From the NCBI GenBank assembly GCA_018398575.1, contig JAGTXZ010000020.1:744001-808000 (forward strand): 64,000 nt of DNA, in the 5' to 3' direction. Both the position numbers and the translations under genes were made by a program. Below, one piece after another: positions 32,674 through 43,298 of this stretch. The number at the start of each line of letters is the position of its first letter. The first letter of the stretch is position 1. The notes under the pieces are model-generated. The model saw nothing but the letters and a program-made list of their open reading frames with translations. It was not told where the DNA came from and ran no database searches. Source of the DNA: Ampelomyces quisqualis. Lineage: Eukaryota; Ascomycota; Dothideomycetes; Pleosporales; Phaeosphaeriaceae.

Positions 32674-35600
32674 ATGTCCCTCAACGGTCTCCGTGATGAG
32701 TTATTTCGAGAGAAAACGAACGAATCCACGTGAGTACGGCGTGCCTGAACCGCGACTTTGCATTTGATATTATCGCATTGCGACTCAAACGCTTCTATGC
32801 ACCGATGCGACACTTTTGAATCGCTATTCAAGCCGCTTTATGGCGTGGTGGTTCATGAGTGCTAACACTGTGGTAGGGCCTGCGAGGGACGGCGTCTGCA
32901 GCACCTCCGGGCGCTCTACAAGTACACCCAGCTCCTGGCCGCAGGGCGCGGGCTGCCGGTAGAGGACAGCAACTACCACGACCCATCCGATCAAGATGAG
33001 GTTATATTTCTCGACGATAATGATGAAACAAAGTAAGAAGACTTTCCCTTGAATTTAATAATCCAGGTTCGGTCGTTTGTTGCGCCCATTCACACTGTTG
33101 TCGTTGGTCCATTCCACTGACCTGCTCGTGTCTGCAGAGGACGACGCTTCAACCCGGCAACTCTTCCCTGGCCAAACGTGGAATCCGACCGACAAGCACC
33201 GCTACCGTCCACCTTGCCCTTCCACGCCTCTTTAAGATCCACGTCCGCCGCCTTCTCCAAGTCGTCGCCTTCTTCTGTTGTCGGAACTCCCAGTCTTGAG
33301 GAGCAGCTTCGTGCCGCCTCTGCCTCGCCGTCTGTTACGACCGAAGCACTTCTACCAGCCAAGGCATCTTCATGCAACGATGCAGCCGAAGGTGTCGAAT
33401 CGTTGCCGGCATCTTCGCGCCCCGAGACGAAATCACCTCCCATTCGTGCAGATGCGGTCAAGAAATTAGCCGACGACGCTATCGACCAAGGATCCACGGC
33501 CGATCCTGAGGCGCCCGCGGTTCAGCAGCCTCTAGGCACTAACCGTCGTGTTTCGGACGGTCCAGTAATCGACCCAAATACTATCGAGCAGGATGGAGCA
33601 CCTTCAGATGACGATGCAGCAAAGGCTCCACAGGTTGTCCACTTACCGCCAGAAGATATTCAAAAAGAAAGGTTGCATCAGACAGAACGAAAGTTGGAGA
33701 AAGTAGCCGAGAAAGAGCGCAAGGACGACGAGAAACTGGCGGCCCCCCATGCCAATGGCGCTACAGATTTGGTCTCCTCGCCATCATCTACAGTAGGCGC
33801 ATATTCTCAAGCAACACCTCATGCGCCGCACCATTCCCCTGATACCAGTCCCGACTCTGAATCCTTCCACGACCTCTCCCACCCTGTCGCACCCCCGCCA
33901 GACGTTTTAGACCCTGCTGCGCAACAGGTAAAGGAGGACCACGAGCGCGCTTTACAAAAGCAAATGAAGGCCGCACGGGAACACGCACGAGAGATGAAAT
34001 CCTCCACACCCGATGTTGAGAAACAATTAGAGGACGAGCAAGCGATACGTATCGCTCGAGACGGACAAGGTCGCCTCAGTGAATCAGCTACGGAGCCCAA
34101 GGCTGGTCTGACGTTGCATGCCAATGCACTAGCACGCGAAGCGGCACCTTTGAACGAGCAGGTCGTCGAGGTTCGAGCTACGCAAGACCCTGCTGCGGAT
34201 TCATTACCCACCCCGACCACAACCGCACCCGAACCATCCACAGTTGATCCCGAAGCCACCGACCAGGAATTGAAGAAGATGGAGGTGGAGTCACACCCAA
34301 CACCGCCTGCAGACACCGACATCGAAATGGAGGATGTACCCACTCTTACAGAACTGACAAGCCTTCCCCACTCGTCGCGACCAGACCGCCTCACACGGAT
34401 CTCCTCTGGTGCCATGCGACAGAAGTCGGTCTCCGAGATCATCGCGGAGAAGGCGACATCAAAGGCCGTGCTAACGCCTCGCTCAAGCAATTCGTCAACG
34501 TCTGTCAGTCCGCTGCGTCCGAAGACTCGTGAGCTTAAGTCGAAGGAAGTTTCCACGGTAGTCTTTGCAAAGAAGAGTCCGCGCAGAAGCTCGAGAGCAT
34601 TACAAGTGTACAACGAAGATTATGCATCGCTCCAGGGCGCGTCTGAGGACTCAAGTCGAGATTATCTTGAGGGACTCTTCAAGTATCAAGCGCATCACCC
34701 GCCACGGTCTGTGCCTTTACAAGAGTTGGTGGCTTCCGCGCGGAAAACCGTCTCAACGGCGGGAACGCTTGCTATGATCCGTGAGCACCAAGACTACAAA
34801 ATTCTCAAGAGAGTCTACCAGTTGCAGAACGCGAATCGATGGTCTTTGCGGCAGCTACAGAAGCTGGCTGAGCCAGAACGCCCTTTCACACACCAAGATC
34901 AGCTTCTCCTGGAGATGAAAGCTATGCAAACAGACTTCAAGGAGGAGAGGAAGTGGAAGAAAGCGCTTGCTGCTACCTTGGCCAACTGGTGCGCAGAGTA
35001 TGTGCACAGCAGTCCTGAGGATCGAGAGACCTTGCGCATCAAGGCACGGATTCCGGAAGCTGGGAAAATCATTGATCACGACGATGAAAATATGGATGAT
35101 GCCCAAACGCCCGAACTTGTGCAGTCGCACATGCACGAGACGGAATCTGAGTCATTCGCTGACGATGACGAGCTCCGTACCCCTCTCAGTGCTCAGCCTC
35201 CAATTGGCCTCTTTTCCTTGGGCTACAACGACGTTGTCATGAAGATCCACCGCACCCCTACTAGCGATACTATGTTCCAGGAACTTCCATTCTACGAGCC
35301 CATGCTTGAAGGATCAAGCGACGGTAATGCATTCTCCGTCGCAGAACCGCTCATCCTTCCAGTTTCCAAATATATCACCGGAAAGTTAGTGTCCCAGATC
35401 AAAGGACCTCCAAGAAAGCGCAGCAGATACGACTACGATTCCGAAGATGAGCCTTCGACGCCCCCAAGCCGGTCTGGAACTTCAGCTGAGCATTCCATGC
35501 CCTCTACTCCTGGCCGCAGGCTGTTCTGCCGGAATGATTTGCCGCCCGAGATGACTGATGTTGCACTCTTCAACGTAGAGAATAAGCATGTCCGTGATCG

Positions 35601-37317
35601 TCTTCAAGCGGCTCAACAATTCAGGCCGCCGACCGAGTTCAACATGCCGTCAGTCGCCTTCTTCGAGCACCGTATTCCATCACAGTGGCTCTGGGAAGAG
35701 GATCAAAAGCTCCGAGCGCTTGTAAAAGAATTCACGTTCAACTGGTCTCTAGTATCGCAACAGCTCTCATTGCCGTCTATGTTCGTTTCTGGATCAGGAC
35801 GTCGGACACCTTGGGAATGTTTTGAGCGCTGGGTGCAACTAGAAGGTTTGCCCGCGGAGATGTCCAAAACTCAATATTTCCGAACTTACCAAGGTCGTCT
35901 AGAGCAAGCCAACAAGACAGTGTTTGCGCAATATCAGGCTCAACAGCAGCAGCAGCAACAGCAAGGACAAGCCCCGGCGCAACCGCGGAGGAGACCGACC
36001 ACTACTCCAATACGGGTTGAACGGAGAAGGGAAAACCGCCACCTCGCTATCATTGAAGGCATGCGCAAGCTGGCCAGGAAACGCGAATCTGCCGCACACA
36101 AGCAAGCCGAGTCCCAAAAAGCGGCCGCGTTACGCAAAGCCCATGAACCCGCCCCGCCAAAGAGTAATGTCCATACTCCGCAAGAGTTCAGTCGTCTCAA
36201 ATGGGAACGCGAAGAGAAACTGAAGCTTAGGCAGCAGCAACAGGAGATGGCAGTCAGGGTAAGTCCGATTACTGTTGTTCTTCTTAAAGCTAACATTTCA
36301 CAGCAACAGATGGCAGCACAACGACAAGCACAAATGCAATCTCAGGGCGGGATGCCAAATAGCACCAACCAGATGCAGCGAACGGGGCCCTCGATGGGCA
36401 ATCAGAATGGCTCTACACAGATGGCTATTTCAGCCTCGCAGCAGGGCCATAATGCCGCAGCCATGGCTGCACGAGCACACCAGGGTCAGCAAGGCATGCA
36501 AGCCAACTTTGCCAACGGAAACATGGCTGGCATGCCAATGGGCACGCCGGGCGTTCCACAAGCTCAGATGCAAGGCAACATGCAGAATGGGCAGCGCATG
36601 GGCCCTCCAAATCAAATGCACATGGCTATGCAACGCGGGCAATTTCCTAACAACAGCCAACAACACCAGTTCCAGCTTCAGCAACAACAGCTTAGCATGG
36701 CCAGTAACCTTACGCATGGTATGGGCATGAACAACATCCCCAATGCAAACATGATGGCGTCGATGTCGAACCAGAACATGAACGGCAACATGAATGCAAA
36801 CATGAATAACGCAATGAACGGAATGTCCAACGTGGGATCCCCTCGGCCTGCCCAGGTAAACGGAAATAATCAGACCCCCGCTAGACCTTTATCCAGCGGC
36901 CACATGCCTGGCATATTGCAGCTGCAAAACAATCTAAAGGTACAGCATCCGGACTGGTCCACTGAGCAACTCCAGAAAGCGGCTTCAGATCAACTACAGA
37001 GGTACATGGCTAAACAACAACGCGCACAGGCAATGAACGCTGCCGCTGGCTCTTCTGGCATGTCTCCTTCTCCACAGATCGGCAACAATCACTATATCCC
37101 ACCGAACAACGGAATGGCCAATAGTCCCCCAACTCCGAATGCAGTACAGAATTACCAGCAACAGCTCGTCCAACAGCAACGACTGATGAGCCAAGCGCGA
37201 CAACAGGCTGGTAGTCCTGGGATGAATGCAACTTCAACAAGCAGGAGTGCAACGCCGCAAAATCCACAGATGTTACAAAGTCCTGGCATGCAACAGGCGC
37301 AGGTGAACCGATCGTAA
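32674..37317 (+). CDS. EAF1: Chromatin modification-related protein Eaf1/Vid21 (NuA4 scaffold)
   Basis: Assembly platform of the NuA4 histone acetyltransferase complex. Exons are 32674..32729, 32877..33032, 33138..36258 and 36304..37317; introns are 147, 105 and 45 bp; the product is 1448 residues. The N-terminus MSLNGLRDELFREK plus RRLQHLRALYKYTQLLA is family-typical. A long disordered region leads to an HSA domain near 595-700 (DYKILKRVYQLQN..WKKALAATLANWC). A SANT/Myb domain follows near 917-975 (WLWEEDQKLRALVKEF..WECFERWVQLEG), then a Gln/Met/Asn-rich C-terminus from about 1005. The 45-bp intron (gtaagt, gctaac, cacag) is a stop-free multiple of three, so naive reading would keep it. Confidence 0.92.
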
Positions 37318-38332
37318 CCGGATCTTCAATTGCAAAACCTGCCTCTGCGAGGCGGACATTACATTCGAAACCTTGTGTTTTGCGCTGCATTGTACATACA
37401 TTTTAATGTTCCTCTATTAGGACGCGTTAGCGTTGTTTTACTACCAGGCGTACCACTTGTGAAGATGAAGTTCACAGGAAAAATGGGGTGTTCTGGCGTT
37501 GAAGAGGCGCTTGTGACTGGGTGGAGAGGAGCCTTTGCGGGTCGGGTTGTGGGAGGCAACATTTGAGTGACACAGAAGCAGTGTCATTGAGCCAACAACA
37601 ATATCAAACACATCTACCTTTACTGTCTTACCATTGCAAGTGACTTTTGGGCGTTTCATGACACGCCCTATTTACTGTCAAGCTGGTGATGACCCATATT
37701 CCGTCTTCTCAACGTCATTTCAATGGACACAAAGTCTGTCGGCGTGCGTGATCGATCGTTACTCGTTGCTGGGCATTGGGACCTCATGACACTACAAGCT
37801 ACGAAGTATCAAAGGCTCACCAGGACGAACGTACACGGTGCAATGGCTCGCGGGCTCGATAGGTATGCTGCAGGCCTCTTGAAGATTCTGCGAGACGTAT
37901 CCCACTAACACGCTTTGCCTGAGCCAAATGCATTGCGTATGCCTTCCCTCTATTGTTGGCAGTAGCTTCCGCACGCCTCTTCTAGTAAGATGCGCCTCGA
38001 AGAATGAGAAGATAGAGTAACATTGATTTTATTTTTTTTCATCTCGCTTTTCTACGGCTTCGTTTCGTTGCGACAAATGGCCGTTCTATATTACTTTCAC
38101 GGGATTGCCGTGGCTCAAGCACGTCTCGCTTTTCCATACGCCTCCATGTCCACATGCAGCATTCGATCCGTGCTAGATGTATTTCGATTTGTGTACTCGG
38201 CCATTCCGAAACATTTTCCCATCAATCGACTCGTGTGTCAAGCATTTATTTGCCCTTGGGGTTATTGTACTGGATCTCGTTGAATTTTGCAGGCCACACA
38301 GGCTGTGTCTAGATCAGCTCGCTGCTCAATCT
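37318..38332. other. Intergenic, EAF1 3' flank
   Basis: About 1 kb between convergent EAF1 and a small minus-strand gene. Short open frames (for example 37330-37566) have no family resemblance. No RNA gene or repeat recognised. Confidence 0.5.
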
Positions 38333-38716
38333 TTACATTCCACGCGCGCAACGACTTACATCCGACTGCTGCTCCGAGATATTCGCCTTGAAGTGCTCTG
38401 AATCCGGGCCCTTGTGTCCGTCTTGCGTCCTGCTTTCATTGTTCGTTGCGCTGCCTATAACGGTTGATCTGATTAGCCGAATTCGGGCAATCTCAATGTT
38501 GTTTGTGAGGAACGGAGTCGTACTCGTACCACGCATGGTGCCTCCAGCGGGGGTGTGTGTGGGGTGGCCGCCGCCAGCGGAAAATCGGTCTTCGATGTTT
38601 TGCACGCCTTGGGTTTTGTATGGGTTCGGGAACCAGTATTGGCGCATGTAGAGGTAATAACTGAAGCCTACGACTCCGCCTGCCATGAACATCTTCGGTA
38701 TGGATAGAGGAGACAT
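38333..38716 (-). CDS. Small single-pass membrane protein, conserved fungal hypothetical
   Basis: Exon 1 is 38716..38530 and exon 2 is 38454..38333; the 75-bp intron (gtacga, gctaat branch, ttatag) is a stop-free multiple of three. The spliced product is 102 residues, 127 if the intron is kept. The N-terminus MSPLSIPKMFMAGGVVGFSYYLYM is hydrophobic and followed by WFPNPYK and GVQNIEDRFSAGGGHPTHTPA, a pattern I associate with conserved fungal hypotheticals, possibly mitochondrial. The C-terminal half is charged (SEHFKANISEQQSDVSRC). Function is unknown. It is divergent from the ERD1-like gene. Confidence 0.65.
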   Translation of the reverse strand: MSPLSIPKMFMAGGVVGFSYYLYMRQYWFPNPYKTQGVQNIEDRFSAGGGHPTHTPAGGTMRGTSTTPFLTNNIEIARIRLIRSTVIGSATNNESRTQDGHKGPDSEHFKANISEQQSDVSRCARGM

Positions 38717-39253
38717 GATTGTGGGCGGTGATATGTATGTGTGGAGTTTTGGCGGTGAGGGTCGCTTCGTGGGACGTCGTTCACGATGTTTGATCGCGCA
38801 GACAATAGGACTGGTAGGTGTGGGTGAAGTGGGCAGCGTGTAGACAATCTAGGGCACTGGGCAAAGGGTGTAGATGTGTAGACTTGCACGCAGAACCGCG
38901 TCGCTTCGTCTCTCGCGATGATGGTGTCATGGTTGCATCGCTTTGGGGAAAGCCTCGATGCTATTCGAAAGCGGTTAGGATGCGGCTGAACACAACGGCT
39001 GACGTAAGATCGCGGGCAGGGGTGCAGGGACGTGGCGCTGACAATCAGATGTGTTTGTCTAACCTCCTGGAAATGGGAAGTGGACACGCTATCAATTCTA
39101 GATCCCTTACGTGCCCAACGACAGACACGACGGTTTGTTGGGGAAGGGAGGCACGCTGCAAAAGAAAAGGGATAGACAAGGAGCTCATGGTTGCAGGAGA
39201 AGAACACGGCTGGGACGCTGCGATTGAATTGGGATTCCGCAAACGACTTCGAC
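38717..39253. other. Divergent promoter of the small membrane protein and ERD1-like genes
   Basis: A 537-bp shared upstream region. An open frame on the minus strand (38668-39366) overlaps it but has no family resemblance and is treated as chance. Confidence 0.45.
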
Positions 39254-40566
39254 ATGGACGGTGATCCGGCCGTCGAGCCTGAGCTTGATGGCTTCAGTCG
39301 CGTGCTGCCGCTGCCGTATCGTGTGTCTCTCATTATTGTGCTAGGTACGTTAAACTCCTTTGCCAACCACTTCCTTCTCTGCTTGGTCCATTTCGAACCC
39401 TACTAACGCCACATCAAGGCATCTGGGCATGGGGCCTCAACCTCCATTACCTCTCGCTCATAAAAATCGACGTCCCCAGCCTAATCCGCTACCCCGGCCG
39501 CGCCTCCCCACACCACCCCTCCCACCACCTCTCATGCTACCGCATAGCAACATTCCTCTCGATTCCCCTCGCCCTCTCCCTCCTACTCTTCTGGCTCCTC
39601 ACATCCGGCTCCCCCCAAGATATCGCAGGCTGGCAAATTCTTCCGAACCTCTACCTCGTCGTCCTCGTAGTCGGCTTCATCGTACCCCTCCCATTCGTCT
39701 CGCGCAACGGCCGCAGCAGAACCCTCGCGACGCTCAAGCGCATCAGCATCGGCGGCATCGCGGAGGCACAAGATGGGAAGTTCGGAGATATTCTGCTTGC
39801 CGATGCGTTGACAAGCTACGCAAAAGTCCTGGGCGACTTGTTCGTCTCGCTGTGCATGTTCTTCTCCGGCTCGCATAGTTCCACCAGCCCACCGAATCGG
39901 AACTGCGGAGGCGCCTTCTGGGTGCCTTTTATAATTGCTGTCCCGTCGCTTATTCGCCTGCGGCAGTGTGTGACGGAGTACTTGAGGGTTCAGAAAGCAA
40001 ATAAGAGGACGGGCCAGATTAGTCCTGCGACAGGCTGGGGCGGCGTGCATCTTGCCAATGCGCTCAAGTACTCGACTGCTTTTCCCGTCATTGTACTGAG
40101 TGCGCTGCAGCGTTCGCATGATCCCTCGACGTTTGGCGTGTCGGAGGCAACGCTGTTTCGCATGTGGATGGCAGCTGTGTTTGTCAATTCGGGATACAGT
40201 TTCTATTGGGACGTTGCGCGCGATTGGGACCTCTCGCTGTTTTCGTCGGGGCAGGAACGTGATAATTCCGAGTATCCATGGGGGCTACGAAAGCATCGGT
40301 GGTTTCATGCGAAAGAGCTATACTATGCTGCGATTGTCATGGATGCGCTGTTGCGGTGTACCTGGAGTCTCAAGTTGAGTCCGCATTTGGACCACTTTAA
40401 TGACCTGGAGGGCGGGATTTTCACGATGGAAGTCCTTGAGGTGTTCCGAAGATGGGTATGGATCTTCTTCAGAGTGGAGACAGAATGGGTGCGCAATCAT
40501 CGCGGGCCCGCGCCGGACGACATACTGCTGGGAGACGTGTCAAACAAGTATTACGATAGCGACTAG
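39254..40566 (+). CDS. ERD1: EXS-domain protein, Erd1-like (Golgi)
   Basis: Erd1 in yeast is a Golgi membrane protein needed for retention of lumenal ER proteins and for phosphate recycling. Exons are 39254..39344 and 39419..40566; the 74-bp intron has a perfect tactaac branch site; the product is 412 residues. The start MDGDPAVEPELDGF is acidic, then PYRVSLIIVLGIWAWGLNLHYL begins the membrane part. Later segments are FLSIPLALSLLLFWLLTS, LYLVVLVVGFIVPLPF and FWVPFIIAVPSLIRLRQC. The EXS signature is recognisable in NALKYSTAFPVIVLSAL, SGYSFYWDVARDWDLSLF and EVFRRWVWIFFRVETEW. Intact. Confidence 0.88.
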
Positions 40567-40854
40567 ACTTGCAATCATCACACATTCAAACCCTAGGTCC
40601 TTGCGATCACATGTTGTTTCGTCGTTTGCCCGTAATGCGAAACTCTCGAAGATGTAGCTACTCATTGTGCTAGTATTCTGCAAACAGGTGCCAAACTGAT
40701 GCACCCCGTTCTGACAAGCCCGGTGCTGCCATAATCTTACACCTTGTCGTAACGCCAGACCGTTCAGGTCGTGCCCACCCTTTTGAACGCCAAATCATGC
40801 ATGTCCGTGAGTCTTCTCCCATGCTTTCGACATTTCCCGGACCAGGTCTCAGGT

Positions 40855-41726
40855 CTAGAAGTTGTTCTGCTCGCGCGCCATGCGTTCGGCCTCGCCCTCA
40901 CTAACAATCTTCTTGCCCAGCCACTCGGTCTGGAAGCTCTGCTTCAGCTTCTCCAGGTCCCCGACAACGTCCTTGCAGCACTGGACGATGGCATCCTTGG
41001 GTGTGATTGTGCCGTCGGTTGAGACGCGGAGCTCGAAAGTCGCGAAGAGCGGGTGGGGGACTTTGTATGCTGAGAAGACGATGTAGTCGTACTTGAGAAG
41101 GCGCTGGGAGAGAAGGTTGCCTAGCGTGTGGTCTTCCTTGTTGAAGGTGAAGATGGCGGTGTTGGGGACGCCTGTTGTTTGGTGTCGTCAGCAACTGGGG
41201 ACGTGGAGGGGGCAGGGTATGTCTTACGGGTTTCTTCTTTGTACTCGACCTTCGACTGGCCGTCGTCTAGCAGGAAGAGCTCGAATCTGTCCTCATAATT
41301 CTGGTCAGCTCTATGCGACACAGGGCGGTTGTCCTTCTGGTTGTCCCGGAGTCCACAGTTTGGGATGTGCGCAATGAGCTGGCCAATCTTGCGGTTCCAG
41401 CAGGGCGCGGTAGCGCCATCACAGTCAGCCATCTTGTCGTGTGTCGTGCGCAGGCTTCGTCGTCCAGATCGGTTGAGTTGTCGTAACGGCGTGTTACATG
41501 TCTGCGGAGGGGCTTTTTGTGCGGTCGCGTGCGCTCGGACTAGTGCGTGGTGAAGTGAAGAGCCGGGTGGGAGGATGTGGTGAACGTGTTCACCGTCTCG
41601 ACATACCCTGGGACAATGTCCTCTGCGACGTCCTTGACCCCCATGGTGGTGTGGATTGTCCGGTGGGGCCTTACGTGGTGCGGTTATGGGAGAGAGGAAA
41701 TAAACATACCTGTCAGGCGCGTTCAT
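40855..41726 (-). CDS. RPB11: DNA-directed RNA polymerase II subunit RPB11
   Basis: Small Pol II core subunit that pairs with Rpb3, the eukaryotic equivalent of part of the bacterial alpha dimer. Exons (minus) are 41726..41710 (17 nt, MNAPD plus two bases), 41286..41228 and 41171..40855; introns are 423 and 56 bp; the product is 130 residues. Splicing gives MNAPDRFELFLLDDGQSKVEY, then FTFNKEDHTLGNLLSQRLL with the family HTLGN motif, and YKVPHPLFATFELRV. The C-terminus is EAERMAREQNF. The first intron is far longer than others in the window and holds an open stretch read as MADCDGATAPCW.., so an alternative first exon is possible, but the MNAPDRFELF start matches the family. Confidence 0.9.
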
Positions 41727-42416
41727 GATGTCTATCCAACCTCTTTCTTGTTCAAGTGGAGGACCGTAGCTTCCTCGAGTGCGCGCGCAACGGATAAGAA
41801 TGTGGTTAGAGAGAAAGAGTGACCACAAAGGTTCAAATTAAGATGGAAATATATATGACTGGTATCAAAAATGTCGCGACAGGCAGGTGCTGGGATCGGA
41901 GGGGCAGCAGGTGAGAGGGTTGATGGTCGCCCAAAAAGACGATGGCGGAGGTGAGGTGCGGCGCGCTCAACGTCCCGCACATGATTCTTTGTCGTCCACC
42001 GCCCTGCACTATACAACGACGCTTAGCGCTTCCGAACTGCCGCCTTGAGCAAAACCATGGGAGCTGAGAAGCACCATGAGATCAGCTTTTCAATCAAATT
42101 ACTACTTGAATTAGGTCATTGCTTCTGTCGTCATTTTATTTACCTGCTTGCAGACTCAACGCCGCCTCCCTCAAACACGACCAAAGATGAAGGTGTATAA
42201 GAGCTTGCCCATGTGCGAGCCTGACTCCATTCGTTAGTATCAAATGAAGCCGTTCCATAAATCCTCGAAAGTAAAGCAAACAAAAATCATGGTCGCCCAT
42301 CATGCATTCGAACCCGTCTCCGTCTCCATGCACATCCTCGACGCCAAAAGAATCCCAACTATCAAAAGTCCGCCGTGCGATAGTATTGCCTGACCATGCG
42401 GCAGCATGTACAGTTC
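41727..42416. other. Intergenic, RPB11 promoter
   Basis: About 690 bp with no recognised gene. Frames here (41732-42016 minus, 42136-42333 minus) show no family resemblance. Confidence 0.5.
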
Positions 42417-43040
42417 TTAAGCTTGATCCTCCGTCTTTATTCCTGCGCGCTGCACATAGATGAAGTACTCCTTGAGCTTATCCTTGTCGATAGAAACCAA
42501 GTAGAGCGATAGACATCCGTTCGTGTCAAAGCCCCATCCGATCTCATCATGACGAACTGAATGTAGCTGATTGAAATCAGGATTGGCTAGTCCCTCTTGC
42601 GTCTTGAGTAGAATGAAGTTTGGCTTGGTCAAGGCGTCCTTCTGCACCTCCAGGAACATCTCGAGAAGCATGGTGTTGGCGACGCTGAGAGACACAATAT
42701 TCTCTTTGCTTAGCGTGATGTTGGACTCAGCATTCGGATTTTTCTGGCGGACCTTTTGTTCGGTCACGATGCTATAGGTGTATTTGAATTGATGGGTGGT
42801 ACCGGAAAGCAGTGCGGTCATCTGATATTGGAGCATCAACTGATACATCCGTTGCAGTTTGTTGCGCAGATTTTCTGGAAAGACGATGAATTTGCTATGT
42901 AACTTTGCAGTCACATGGCATAACTCATTTGGCTCCTCCTCGATGATCTCCACTGCGGTAGCCTTTCGAGTTGATGCTCGCTTTGGAGCTGGCGCTGACG
43001 AGGTCATTTCAGCTGATCGCTTGTGATTGTGACCATACAT
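42417..43040 (-). CDS. Hypothetical protein, no family recognised
   Basis: Single-exon frame of 207 residues, or 196 from Met at 43007. The first 45 residues are basic and Ala/Ser/Lys-rich (KRASTRKATAVEI), then EEEPNELCHVTAKLH begins a soluble, probably folded domain with LQRMYQLMLQYQMTALL, IVSLSVANTMLLEMFLEVQ and WGFDTNGCLSLYLVSIDKDKLKEYF. No signal peptide or membrane segment. The basic N-terminus followed by an acidic turn could be a nuclear signal. I find no match from memory; it may be lineage-specific. Even hydrophobic patterning over 150 residues supports real coding. Confidence 0.6.
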   Translation of the reverse strand: MYGHNHKRSAEMTSSAPAPKRASTRKATAVEIIEEEPNELCHVTAKLHSKFIVFPENLRNKLQRMYQLMLQYQMTALLSGTTHQFKYTYSIVTEQKVRQKNPNAESNITLSKENIVSLSVANTMLLEMFLEVQKDALTKPNFILLKTQEGLANPDFNQLHSVRHDEIGWGFDTNGCLSLYLVSIDKDKLKEYFIYVQRAGIKTEDQA

Positions 43041-43298
43041 CGACAGTTAGAATTATACTGTTATTTTGTGGATTTTAGGAGACCTCGGAGATGTCATACA
43101 ATGAACATGTATGTTGCTGTTGGTCTTATAGTTGATCTTGCGCGGTGGAGGATGGAAGCAGAGTTCAGGTTCGCTCTTTGCGACGACAAGTCGACGTGAT
43201 GTGTTGCAGCAGAATCTTAGCTCGTGTGAGGTGACAATCAGTCGTTGTGAGAAATGAGAAGTGTGGAATTGAGTTTAATTGCGAGGTAACCTGCTGAA

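Noticed and set aside
33819..34613. 264-codon minus-strand frame opposite EAF1
   Set aside because: Antisense shadow of disordered EAF1 coding sequence, Ser/Cys-rich with no domain.
37142..37200. CAG/CAA-rich runs in EAF1 (also near 35940) as expanded microsatellites
   Set aside because: They encode the Gln-rich C-terminus normal for Eaf1/Vid21 and are interrupted by other codons.
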